Origin: Niabella sp.
Lineage (GTDB): Bacteria > Bacteroidota > Bacteroidia > Chitinophagales > Chitinophagaceae
Direction of reading: 5' to 3'
DNA length: 64,000 bases
NCBI GenBank assembly: GCA_017744715.1
Contig: JAGIAT010000003.1
Location: forward strand, 1-64,000
Positions 52,781 to 60,975 of the stretch are shown here, one piece after another (position 1 is the stretch's first letter; each line of letters begins with the position of its first letter). The position numbers and the translations under genes are program-made. The notes under the pieces are model-generated. The model worked only from the letters and a program-made list of their open reading frames with translations, was not told where the DNA came from and did not search any database.

Positions 52781-53719
52781 ATGAACCGAAGAAATTTTGT
52801 TACCCGGGGCGCGGCCGGCATGGCAGGTATACTGATGAGCAGTCCGTTAACCGGCCGATCGGCCCCGCTGCCGGCGAAAGCAACCACACTTCCCGGGCCT
52901 CCTTCATTCGACCTGATGAAGGAAGTGATGAAGTACCGGAAAATAGACGTACATGCGCATATATACTGGACAGACGACAGCCCCGAAACACAACTCGATT
53001 ACGGAAGGCGGTTGGGGATCGAAAAGCAGGTCATTTCACGCTACCTCGATGTAATGCCCGGCACGCCGGAACAATTCCGGAAGTTCAATGACCTTACCAT
53101 CAAAGCCATAAAAAAATACCCCGATCAGCTGTTGGGCGGTTTTGTGCTAAACCCGGTTTATCAGAAAGAATCGCTGGAAGAGATCAAACGATGTACGGAT
53201 GCCGGGATGATTGGCCCCGGGGAACTGTATTACCAGGTAAAGATCAATGATCCGAAGTATTTCCCCATTATTGAAAAACTGATCGACCTGAAAATGATCA
53301 TCCACTCACATGCCGAATGCCAGCTGGGCGTAGGCGGATACCGGATGAAATACAACGGGTATAAGCAACCCAACACCTCTATTCCCGAAGACTTTGTAGA
53401 TATCGCCCGGCGTTACCCCGAAGGCATTTTTCAATACGCGCATATCGGCATGGGGGGCGACTGGGAATATGAATGCAAGCTGTTCCGGGAGTATCCCAAC
53501 ATCTACGTAGATACTTCCGGCAGTAATAATGCCGAAAACATGATCGATTTTGCCGTGGAACATCTGGGCGAAGACCGCTTATTTTTTGCTTCCGATAATT
53601 CTTACTACCAGGGAGTGGGCAGGATCCTGTCTGCAAACTTAACCGACCGGCAAAAGCAAAAAATATTTTTTGACAATTATAATAATCTTTTAAAAAAAGG
53701 AGGTAGAGGTGTTGATTGA
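52781..53719 (+). CDS. Tat-exported amidohydrolase, cassette 2 subunit A
   Basis: A 312-residue paralogue of the protein at 50988, with Tat signal MNRRNFVTRGAAGMAGILMS. Metal residues are retained: KIDVHAHIY (His58, His60), IIHSHAE, YAHIGMGG and FASDNSYYQ. The shared blocks LGIEKQVIS, NPVYQKESLEEI, GELYYQVKI and GVGRILSANLTD place both copies in one subgroup. It starts 95 bp past cassette 1 and overlaps the next gene by 11 bp, as in cassette 1. The strong ribosome site near its end (53697-53704) serves the following gene. Confidence 0.86.
   Translation: MNRRNFVTRGAAGMAGILMSSPLTGRSAPLPAKATTLPGPPSFDLMKEVMKYRKIDVHAHIYWTDDSPETQLDYGRRLGIEKQVISRYLDVMPGTPEQFRKFNDLTIKAIKKYPDQLLGGFVLNPVYQKESLEEIKRCTDAGMIGPGELYYQVKINDPKYFPIIEKLIDLKMIIHSHAECQLGVGGYRMKYNGYKQPNTSIPEDFVDIARRYPEGIFQYAHIGMGGDWEYECKLFREYPNIYVDTSGSNNAENMIDFAVEHLGEDRLFFASDNSYYQGVGRILSANLTDRQKQKIFFDNYNNLLKKGGRGVD
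53697..53704 (+). promoter_or_regulatory. Strong Shine-Dalgarno for the GTG-started gene at 53709
   Basis: AAGGAGGT, almost fully complementary to the 16S rRNA 3' end, ends 4 bases before a GTG at 53709. Such perfect sites are rare in Bacteroidota genes. It supports the GTG start, which makes the overlap with the preceding gene exactly 11 bp, as in cassette 1. Confidence 0.6.
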
Positions 53720-54515
53720 TATTAATGCATACGTAGGACACTGGCCCTTTATGCAGCTGAAGTACAACAACTGCGCGGCACTTGTAGAACGAATGAATAA
53801 GTACGGGGTGGAAACATCCGTAATCAGTAACCTGAATGGTATTTTCTATAAAAATACCCAATCTGCCAACCGGGAATTATACGATGAGCTAAAAGCGCTG
53901 GGAACGCACCGGAAACGCTTCATCCCCTTCGCCGTTATCAATCCAACCTATGCCGGATGGCAGTACGACCTGGAAGAATGTGTAAAAAAATTCGGGATGA
54001 AGGGCGTACGGGTATATCCCAAATATCATGATTATGAAATTACCGATCCCGCGCTGGTTGAACTGGTGAAAAGAACCCGGGATATGAACCTGCCGGTAGC
54101 CTTTAACTATAAAATGGTCGATAGCCGCCAGCGTTCCTGGATGGACATCGACTATGTGGCTTATACGCCGAAGCCGGAGTGGACCTTAAAAAATATCTTC
54201 CCGATCATAAAGGCGGTGCCGGATGCAAAATATATGATCCTGAATGTAACCAATAGCATGCAGCTTGATGCAGCAGATGCCGCTTTATTTAAAAAAGCAC
54301 AGGTATTGATGGATACTTCCGGAAGAACGATCAATGATCTGGACAGTCTTTTAAAAACACAGGGCACAGAACGGTTTGCCTTTGGAACCCACGCCCCTAT
54401 CCTTGATTACCTTACCGGAATGTTGCGGATAGAGTCTTTAAGACCAGCGGAAGCAGATGCAAGGGTAAAAGAGCTGCTGCGATCCGGAAATGCAAAGCAG
54501 TTTTTAGGGTTGTAA
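53709..54515 (+). CDS. Amidohydrolase-like protein lacking HxH, cassette 2 subunit B
   Basis: A 268-residue paralogue of the protein at 51901, started by GTG with a strong ribosome site. It begins (V)LIDINAYVGHWPF, again with Asn6/Tyr8 in place of the HxH, and ends FAFGTHAPILDYLTG...LLRSGNAKQFLGL. An insertion of about seven residues (DYVAYTPKPEW) compared with the cassette-1 copy is the main length difference. No signal peptide. The conserved loss of the metal ligands in both copies shows it is a family trait and not decay. Likely partner of the Tat-exported amidohydrolase at 52781. Confidence 0.8.
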   Translation: MLIDINAYVGHWPFMQLKYNNCAALVERMNKYGVETSVISNLNGIFYKNTQSANRELYDELKALGTHRKRFIPFAVINPTYAGWQYDLEECVKKFGMKGVRVYPKYHDYEITDPALVELVKRTRDMNLPVAFNYKMVDSRQRSWMDIDYVAYTPKPEWTLKNIFPIIKAVPDAKYMILNVTNSMQLDAADAALFKKAQVLMDTSGRTINDLDSLLKTQGTERFAFGTHAPILDYLTGMLRIESLRPAEADARVKELLRSGNAKQFLGL

Positions 54516-54525
54516 GGGAAAATAC

Positions 54526-54568
54526 TTCCGGCCGCGGCCGGGCCAATGAACAGGCCCCGGTGCCGGAA
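54526..54568 (+). terminator. GC-rich hairpin behind amidohydrolase cassette 2
   Basis: TTCCGGC (54526-54532) pairs with GCCGGAA (54562-54568), and inside it CCGGGCC/GGCCCCGG pairs with one bulge. A 14-bp palindrome CCGGCCGCGGCCGG is part of the left arm. There is no T run. It separates the amidohydrolase genes from the lyase gene at 54625. Confidence 0.45.
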
Positions 54569-54624
54569 ACCCGCGTCCGGGGAAATATTGTGTTGTACTT
54601 CATTGATGAAATAAAAAAACAATA

Positions 54625-57600
54625 ATGGTGAAAAAACTATTCCTGCTAAAATTGACATTGCTGGTGTTACTACTCCCTTCCCTGGCACAGCACACCCATA
54701 CCACCCGCATTTTTGGCGGACAGTATTCAGCAGCACGCATCAATAATCTCAGGGCCAATTGTCAAAAATATGACTGGGCAAGGCAACAATTAACCGATGC
54801 GGTAACAAAAGCAAAACCCTGGCTGTCTAAAACCGACGAAGCACTGTGGGCGATGGTTCCGGGCCAGGATCTGCCAAGAACCATTGATGTAGCCTACGAT
54901 AAATTTGCTACCGGTCCTAAATTTGTAGGGTGCGTTGTTTGCGGTGATAAGATTTTCCAATATGGCAATTACCCCTACAACCCCGATTTCGAAAATAAAC
55001 CGTGGAAACTGACCTGCCCGTCATGCGGATCTGTTTTTCCAACCAACGATTTCGGAAAATATTATCAAAGCGCCCTCGATGAGCATGGAGTATTTAACCC
55101 GGCCAAAGGAGACACCAGTTTATTATTTAACACCGACCACCCGGACCCGAAAGACCCCTTGCATAAATTTGGCGTTGATGACGGCTTCGGCTATGTTCAT
55201 AATGGCCGTGCGTATAAATATATCGGGTACTACAGCTGGAAATACTGGCGCTACATCCAGGGAGGATTAACCACGCTGGCCAATGCCTTTCTTTATACAG
55301 GCGATCAGCGCTATGCACATAAAGCAGCTATTTTGTTAGACCGGATCGCAGATGTATATCCCTCAATGGACTGGAAACCCTATGCCAACCGGGGCTGGTA
55401 TCATTCCGACGGCTCAACCGGGCGGGGAAAAATAGAAGGATCCATATGGGAAACCGGCATCGTGCAGGGAATGGCCGATGCCTACGACAAAATTTTAAGC
55501 GGCACTCAAAATGACCCGGCATTGTATGCATTTCTAAAACAGCAGGGCCGGCAATACCGGTTGCCAAATCCCAAAGGCACGCGGGATCTGTTTGTGGCCA
55601 ATGTAGACGAAGGCATTTTAAAAACCACGTTCCAGGCAGTACTCGATCAGCGGATCCGCGGAAACCAGGGAATGTACCAGCATACGGTGGCCTTATGTGC
55701 CCTTGCCCTGAATACGGAGCCATTCACCACAAAATGGCTGGACTGGTTATTTGCACCGGACGGAGGCGCCATTCCTGAATTAATGATCAACCGCTTCGAC
55801 AGGGACGGCACCTCCGATGAAGGAGCGCCCGGATATGCAGTGATCTGGGGCGGGCATATTTCGCCGCTGGCCGAGCTGCTGCTTTCGTATCCCTCATACA
55901 CCAATCACAATATCCTCCGGGATTTTCCGCAATTCAAAAACGTATATACCGTAGCCTATCGTATGGCCGTCCTGGGCAAAGCCATTCCGAACATCGGTGA
56001 TGCCGGATCAACAGGGCTTGTGGGCATTCCGAATGCCGACCCCAAATTTATGGCCGAGGGATACCTGTTTACCCGGGATCCGGCTATTGCCGTTGCCGCC
56101 TATCGGGCCAACGGTTATTCCGCAAAAGGACTGGGCCTGGATATTTTTTCCAGCAACCCGGAATCTGTTAACCAGGAGATCAAAAAATTAGGTGAAGCAG
56201 CCGGTCCCCGTCCCATTGGCGGTTACCTGATGAGCGGGTTCGGACTGGCGATACTGGAATCGGGCAAGGGAAGATCGGGCATCGCATTAGCCAGCAACTA
56301 TGGGCGTACGATACACCATGCCCATAGCGACATGCTGAATTTTGATCTGTTTGCATTTGGACATTGGCTAACACCCGACCTGGGTTACCCGGAGTTTGCC
56401 ACCAATATACCCAATGTGACCGAGTGGACCCGAAGTACTGTCTCCCACAACCTGGTCTTTGCAAACAAACGGCCGCAGCGTGCTGCCTGGAGCGGACATA
56501 CCCGCCTGTTTAAACAGTTAAACGGTTTGGGCATTGTTGAACTGGACGGCAAACCGGCCTATCCCGATCTGAACGAATACAGCCGTACCCTGCTCCTGGT
56601 GGGTGGCAGCGGTAACAATGCCGCAGACAGCAATGCCTATGTGGTAGATATCTTCAGGGTAAAAGGCGGCCATGACCATGTTTTCAGCCTGCATGGTCCT
56701 CCCGGTACCGTTCGTACAAACGGGCTGCAGCTACAGGCACAGGAAAAAGGCACCTACGCCGGCACCGATATTCCCAAAGGCACAAAAGCCGCCGGTTTTC
56801 CACACGGATATTCGTTCCTGTACAATGTAGAAAAAGATACAAGCCCACCGGCCAGCTTTACCATCGACTGGAACGTACAGCCGGGATACCGGGGACTGGC
56901 AGAAAAAGAAAATATTCACATCCGGATGCATGCAACAACACCCGTAGATGATGTATCACTGGCCGATGGCGATCCTCCGCAAAACAAACCGGGTAACCCC
57001 AGGTCTCTCCGCTATTTGCTGATGCACCGGGCAGGTACCGACCTCGCCAGCAATTTTGTTTCGGTGCTCGAGCCTTACCGCAACCAACCCTTTATCAAAT
57101 CGGTGCAGCGGCTGGATAACGGTAATGAGGAAACCATCAGCATCCGCGTGGAAAAAATGAACGGATCCATCGACTACCTGGTATACAACCCCGCATCAAA
57201 AAACAAGGTGCAGCTGGCCAACGGCATTACCATGAACGGCACCATCGGTTATATAGCAGAAAAGAACGGGCGCGCCACAAAAGCCGTTCTGGTAAACGGT
57301 ACATCGCTCCGGTACCAACAGGCAAACCTTAAATCCCCTGGTCCCATCGAGGGCAGGGTTACAAAGATGTACAAGGGGCTCGGCGGCGATACATGGATAT
57401 TAGTAGCGTCTGCATCACCCATTGATAAAAGCGTGATTGGTGAACAAATTGTTATTGAAACCGCAGGAGAACGGGATGCCAGTTACCAGATCCGCAGCAT
57501 TAAAAAAGAAGGAACGTCCACCCGGATATTTTGTGGCCCGGGCACTTTTGTAAGCAAAATGAAAAGCGGAGGCACAGCAAAAAACAGTACCACACAGGAT

Positions 57601-57684
57601 CAGGCGGCAAATTATAGCTATGATTTTGAAGAAGGTGCCGCTTTTAAGATTGCCACCCATGCTTCGTGGAATACCCGCAACTGA
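54625..57684 (+). CDS. Heparinase II/III-family polysaccharide lyase-like protein with zinc ribbon
   Basis: A 1,019-residue secreted protein (MVKKLFLLKLTLLVLLLPSL signal). Residues about 30-480 form an alpha/alpha toroid, with an unusual four-cysteine zinc-ribbon insertion (CVVCG at 103-106, CPSCG at 131-134). The heparinase II/III domain is marked by NYGRTIHHAHSDMLNFDLFAFGHWLTPDLGYPEF (about 560-595) and TEWTRSTVSHNLV. A beta-sandwich C-terminal part follows. Family members cleave uronic-acid-containing glycans such as heparin or alginate by beta-elimination, in the periplasm. In this locus it could release unsaturated uronate that the enolase/DHDPS genes process; that link is inference. It is the last catabolic gene before the ebo operon. 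Confidence 0.88.
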   Translation: MVKKLFLLKLTLLVLLLPSLAQHTHTTRIFGGQYSAARINNLRANCQKYDWARQQLTDAVTKAKPWLSKTDEALWAMVPGQDLPRTIDVAYDKFATGPKFVGCVVCGDKIFQYGNYPYNPDFENKPWKLTCPSCGSVFPTNDFGKYYQSALDEHGVFNPAKGDTSLLFNTDHPDPKDPLHKFGVDDGFGYVHNGRAYKYIGYYSWKYWRYIQGGLTTLANAFLYTGDQRYAHKAAILLDRIADVYPSMDWKPYANRGWYHSDGSTGRGKIEGSIWETGIVQGMADAYDKILSGTQNDPALYAFLKQQGRQYRLPNPKGTRDLFVANVDEGILKTTFQAVLDQRIRGNQGMYQHTVALCALALNTEPFTTKWLDWLFAPDGGAIPELMINRFDRDGTSDEGAPGYAVIWGGHISPLAELLLSYPSYTNHNILRDFPQFKNVYTVAYRMAVLGKAIPNIGDAGSTGLVGIPNADPKFMAEGYLFTRDPAIAVAAYRANGYSAKGLGLDIFSSNPESVNQEIKKLGEAAGPRPIGGYLMSGFGLAILESGKGRSGIALASNYGRTIHHAHSDMLNFDLFAFGHWLTPDLGYPEFATNIPNVTEWTRSTVSHNLVFANKRPQRAAWSGHTRLFKQLNGLGIVELDGKPAYPDLNEYSRTLLLVGGSGNNAADSNAYVVDIFRVKGGHDHVFSLHGPPGTVRTNGLQLQAQEKGTYAGTDIPKGTKAAGFPHGYSFLYNVEKDTSPPASFTIDWNVQPGYRGLAEKENIHIRMHATTPVDDVSLADGDPPQNKPGNPRSLRYLLMHRAGTDLASNFVSVLEPYRNQPFIKSVQRLDNGNEETISIRVEKMNGSIDYLVYNPASKNKVQLANGITMNGTIGYIAEKNGRATKAVLVNGTSLRYQQANLKSPGPIEGRVTKMYKGLGGDTWILVASASPIDKSVIGEQIVIETAGERDASYQIRSIKKEGTSTRIFCGPGTFVSKMKSGGTAKNSTTQDQAANYSYDFEEGAAFKIATHASWNTRN

Positions 57685-57933
57685 TATCCGCCTGTTGGCA
57701 TGCATCGCTGCCGCGCGGTTCCGGCAGCACCAGAACGGGTGCGTTACCGGCCGGAAAAGCATATTGAAAAATTCCCATCCGGAATATGCTCCGGACAGGA
57801 ATTTCAGCGCCTGCCGGGTAACATATAAAACATACTGAAATATATCAGAGCACCGGCAGCAACGGAATCGTCTTATATTGAAAATATATGCATGGTAATA
57901 CCCGTTTATTATATCAAAATAAACCCAAGTTCT

Positions 57934-57965
57934 TTTGGAAACTGGGCCATCAAATCTTATCTTGT
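57934..57965 (+). promoter_or_regulatory. Candidate promoter of the TMEM220-ebo operon
   Basis: TTTG (57934-57937) is followed after 20 bp by TATCTTGT (57958-57965), an imperfect match to TAnnTTTG. Transcription would start near 57972, 12 bases before the ATG at 57984. This supports that start over the longer frame beginning at 57888. Confidence 0.3.
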
Positions 57966-57983
57966 ATACGTAATTCCACAACG

Positions 57984-58352
57984 ATGTTTTTACTGATTTT
58001 TAATATTCTTTTCTGCATTGCCTTTATCGGTTTTGCCTGGGTAAACCTGAACGACAATGACGCTTGGCTATGGGTAAGTATTTACGGCATCCCCGCAGTA
58101 CTTTGCGGGCTGGCGGTGTTCAATCAATATTTTCCCCCGGTGTACCTGGCCATCGCCCTGTTTTGTTTTTGCTATGCCATCCGCATCTTCTTTGCAAAAG
58201 ACGGTGTAAAAGACTGGATTCAAAAATACAATGCGCCAAGCTTGGTAGAGTCTATGAAAGCGAATAAACCCTATATCGAAAAGGCAAGAGAATTCTTTGG
58301 TTTGCTGATTGTGGTGGCCGTAGTACTCGTTAATTATTTTGTAACCCGTTAA
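57984..58352 (+). CDS. TMEM220-family small membrane protein
   Basis: The ATG at 57984 gives 122 residues, the usual length of the family; an upstream ATG at 57888 would add an unlikely basic leader. Three or four membrane helices are visible (MFLLIFNILFCIAFIGFAWV, WLWVSIYGIPAVLCGLAVF, PPVYLAIALFCFCYAIRIFF, LLIVVAVVLVNYFV). The NLNDNDAWLW motif between helices 1 and 2 is the signature of the transmembrane protein 220 family. Function is unknown. It lies 10 bp ahead of eboA on the same strand, so it is likely the first gene of the ebo transcript. Confidence 0.82.
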   Translation: MFLLIFNILFCIAFIGFAWVNLNDNDAWLWVSIYGIPAVLCGLAVFNQYFPPVYLAIALFCFCYAIRIFFAKDGVKDWIQKYNAPSLVESMKANKPYIEKAREFFGLLIVVAVVLVNYFVTR

Positions 58353-58362
58353 CCCGATCGTA

Positions 58363-59103
58363 ATGTTTGCGTTTAATATTGCTTTATTGCGAACGATGCT
58401 GTCTGAGTTCTTGCAAAAAAACAGCGATGCCGCAAGTTTCAGCTGGCTACTTACGGAAAGCGTGAACCCACAGCATATAAACAGGAATTTTTCCCTGGCC
58501 GGCAGAAAGTTCAGCAAGTTAAAGCCGGACGGTGCTCCCGAGCAATTCATTTATATAGCCGGCAATTTTCCCCAAACCAACTGGGCAAACTGGACGGTAT
58601 TGGATATGGCCCGCCTGTATCAGTTATTACAACTGGAAGCTACCGGAAAGCAGGCATATACCCACTTGATAGAGGAACTGTTTCTTCAGGCAGACCTGGG
58701 CGAACTTACGGTACTGTATAAATCCCTGCCCTTTTTTGCGTATCCGGAAGAATGGTCGGCGCGTTGTGCCGAAGGTATCCGGAGCAATATGGGCACCGTA
58801 TTGGAGGCCATCATGCAGGAAAACAATTATCCCGCAGCATACCTGCCGGAACCGGCGTGGAACCAGATGGTGCTAAAGGCCGTTTTTACCGGAAAAAACC
58901 TGGCATTCATATACGGACTTCAAAAAAGAAAAAATACTGCACTGGCCGTTTCATTATTAGATTACGCCGAAGAACGGCTGGCTGCAGGAAGGGATATCGA
59001 TAGCGGGATATGGGAGCTGACCGCGCCCCTTTTTCCCCGGGAAACAGAAACCTTAAAATCAAAATTCTTACAACAAACAAACGAATATGTGTTGCGGAAA
59101 TAA
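58363..59103 (+). CDS. eboA: EboA domain protein
   Basis: A 246-residue helical protein with no signal peptide. The family pattern is seen in NWTVLDMARLYQLLQLEA, FLQADLGELTVLYKSLPFFAYPEEW, RCAEGIRSNMGTVLEAIMQENNYPA and WNQMVLKAVFTGKNLAFIYGL. EboA is the first gene of the conserved eboABCDEF cluster, known from cyanobacteria (scytonemin loci), many Bacteroidota and eustigmatophyte plastids. Its biochemical role is unknown. Here it begins 10 bp past TMEM220 and is followed closely by eboB. Confidence 0.92.
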   Translation: MFAFNIALLRTMLSEFLQKNSDAASFSWLLTESVNPQHINRNFSLAGRKFSKLKPDGAPEQFIYIAGNFPQTNWANWTVLDMARLYQLLQLEATGKQAYTHLIEELFLQADLGELTVLYKSLPFFAYPEEWSARCAEGIRSNMGTVLEAIMQENNYPAAYLPEPAWNQMVLKAVFTGKNLAFIYGLQKRKNTALAVSLLDYAEERLAAGRDIDSGIWELTAPLFPRETETLKSKFLQQTNEYVLRK

Positions 59104-59143
59104 CGACATTGAAAAACGGGCGGAACTGCCAGACGCCGTGGAT

Positions 59144-60067
59144 ATGGAACTGATAAAAGACATGTGCTTTTTTGATCCGCATGTGCACATGACCTCCCGC
59201 ACAACAGACGACTACCAGGCGATGGCAGACAACGGGATCGTGGCGTTGATTGAGCCTTCTTTCTGGCTGGGACAGCCACGCACCCATGTAGGCACCTTTA
59301 ACGATTATTACAGTTCGCTGCTCGGTTGGGAACGCTTTCGATCCAGTCAGTTTGGTATTAAACATTACTGCACCATCGGGCTCAATTCCCGGGAGGCCAA
59401 TAATGAGGCGCTGGCTGAAGCAGTGATGGCATTGCTGCCCACCTTTATTTACAAAGAGGGCGTTGTGGGCATCGGCGAAATCGGGTTTGACGACCAGACG
59501 GCACTGGAGGAAAAATACTACCGCCTCCAACTGGAGCTGGCCCGGGAAGCCGTATTACCCGTGCAGGTACATACGCCGCATCGCGATAAAAAGAAAGGTA
59601 CCCAACGGAGTATGGATATTGCGCTCGAACATAAGCTGGATCCATCCATGGTGATCATCGACCACAATAATGAAGAAACTGTGGAAGAAGTACTCAACCG
59701 CGGCTTTTGGGCGGCCTTCACCATTTATCCCTTTACAAAAATGGGAAATGAGCGGATGGTGGAAATCATCCGGCAATATGGCTCTGAACGCATCATGATC
59801 AACTCGGCAGCCGACTGGGGGATCAGCGATCCCCTGGCTGTTCCTAAAACGGCCATGCTGATGAAGAAAAGAGGAATCGATGATGCTGCTATAAAAGCGG
59901 TCACCTATGATAATGCCATTGCAGCATTTGGCCAAAGCGGACAAATCGATCCCAATGATTTTGCAAATGGCATGGCGATCAACCAGTCGGAGAAATTCGA
60001 GAACAACTCGATCTTACGGGGCGGCCAGCAGCCCCGCATCGCCAAAGGATCTATCATCATTCAATAA
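59144..60067 (+). CDS. eboB: EboB, TatD-family metal-dependent hydrolase
   Basis: The ATG at 59144 is preferred because family members start a few residues before the DPHxHM motif; an upstream ATG at 59087 would overlap eboA by 17 bp. About 307 residues. Metal ligands are DPHVHM (HxH), GEIGFDD (Glu), VQVHTPHRDKKKGT (His), IIDHNN (His) and NSAADWGISDP (Asp). The block MADNGIVALIEPSFWLGQPRTHVGTFNDY is diagnostic of EboB rather than of TatD nucleases. It is taken to hydrolyse or modify the ebo metabolite in the cytoplasm; the substrate is unknown. The stop overlaps the eboC start by one base. Confidence 0.92.
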   Translation: MELIKDMCFFDPHVHMTSRTTDDYQAMADNGIVALIEPSFWLGQPRTHVGTFNDYYSSLLGWERFRSSQFGIKHYCTIGLNSREANNEALAEAVMALLPTFIYKEGVVGIGEIGFDDQTALEEKYYRLQLELAREAVLPVQVHTPHRDKKKGTQRSMDIALEHKLDPSMVIIDHNNEETVEEVLNRGFWAAFTIYPFTKMGNERMVEIIRQYGSERIMINSAADWGISDPLAVPKTAMLMKKRGIDDAAIKAVTYDNAIAAFGQSGQIDPNDFANGMAINQSEKFENNSILRGGQQPRIAKGSIIIQ

Positions 60068-60966
60068 TGCAGTATACGTTGAACCGGCTTTTTTACTATA
60101 TAACGCTGTGCAGACCGGCCAATGTGATCACCGCCATGGCAGATGTGCTGGCCGGCATCAGCATTGCCTTGTTTTACGGCGGCCTGGCGGAACCGGGCAG
60201 TTTTTACCGGCATACGGCACTATTGCTGGCTACAACAGCAGCGCTCTACGCCGGTGGCATCGTATTTAATGATCTCTTTGATGCAGATACTGACCGCATT
60301 GAGCGGCCGGAACGCATGATTCCCAGCGGCATTATTTCTAAAAGAGCGGCACGGGTATTTGGAACGGTTTTATTTGCCCTGGCGTTGATCTGCAGCGCCC
60401 TGGTGAACAACCTGGCCGTTGTTATTGCCGGCGCTATTGCGTTATCCGCATTGCTGTACGATTATAAAAGCAAGCAGCATTCCGTTGCAGGTCCATTAAA
60501 CATGGGCATATGCAGGGGGCTCAATTTATTATTAGGCATTGCCTTGATCCCCGGCCTGTTAAAGGAGCATTGGTATTTAGGCATGGTACCCGTCATTTAT
60601 ATATTTGCCGTAACCACCATCAGCCGTGATGAAGTGCATGGCGGGCAAAAGAAAAACCTGGCAATAGCCTTTATCCTGTACCTGCTGGTCTTCTTCATCC
60701 TGTGCATGGTAGGCAATAATACAAAGGTATATACCGGTCTCTGGCTGCTGCTGCCGTTTTTCATTGGTATTATGCAACCTTTATATAAAGCATGGCAAAA
60801 TCCCCAGGCTAAAAATATCATTGGTGCCGTGAAGGCTGGCGTATTAAGCATTATTTTTTTAGATGCCACCTGGGCCGCGCTTCACCATCAGTTCATGATC
60901 TGCGGTATCATCCTTTGCCTGTTGCCGCTTTCGGTTCTATTCGGAAAATTTTTTGCAGTTACATAA
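60067..60966 (+). CDS. eboC: EboC, UbiA-like membrane prenyltransferase
   Basis: A 299-residue membrane protein with eight or nine helices. The first Asp-rich motif is NDLFDADTDRIERPERMIPSG (Asn68, Asp69, Asp72, Asp76), typical of UbiA enzymes that transfer a prenyl chain. The second is TTISRDEVHGGQKKN. Inner-membrane location. Within the ebo cluster it may attach a lipid to a cyclised precursor so that it can be moved across the membrane, which is the published hypothesis for the cluster and not proved. The start codon overlaps the eboB stop (TAATG). Confidence 0.93.
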   Translation: MQYTLNRLFYYITLCRPANVITAMADVLAGISIALFYGGLAEPGSFYRHTALLLATTAALYAGGIVFNDLFDADTDRIERPERMIPSGIISKRAARVFGTVLFALALICSALVNNLAVVIAGAIALSALLYDYKSKQHSVAGPLNMGICRGLNLLLGIALIPGLLKEHWYLGMVPVIYIFAVTTISRDEVHGGQKKNLAIAFILYLLVFFILCMVGNNTKVYTGLWLLLPFFIGIMQPLYKAWQNPQAKNIIGAVKAGVLSIIFLDATWAALHHQFMICGIILCLLPLSVLFGKFFAVT

Positions 60967-60975
60967 CTTTCAGAT

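Noticed and set aside
59144..60067. TatD-type nuclease
   Set aside because: The long EboB-specific block (GIVALIEPSFWLGQPRT) and the ebo context argue for the EboB subgroup.
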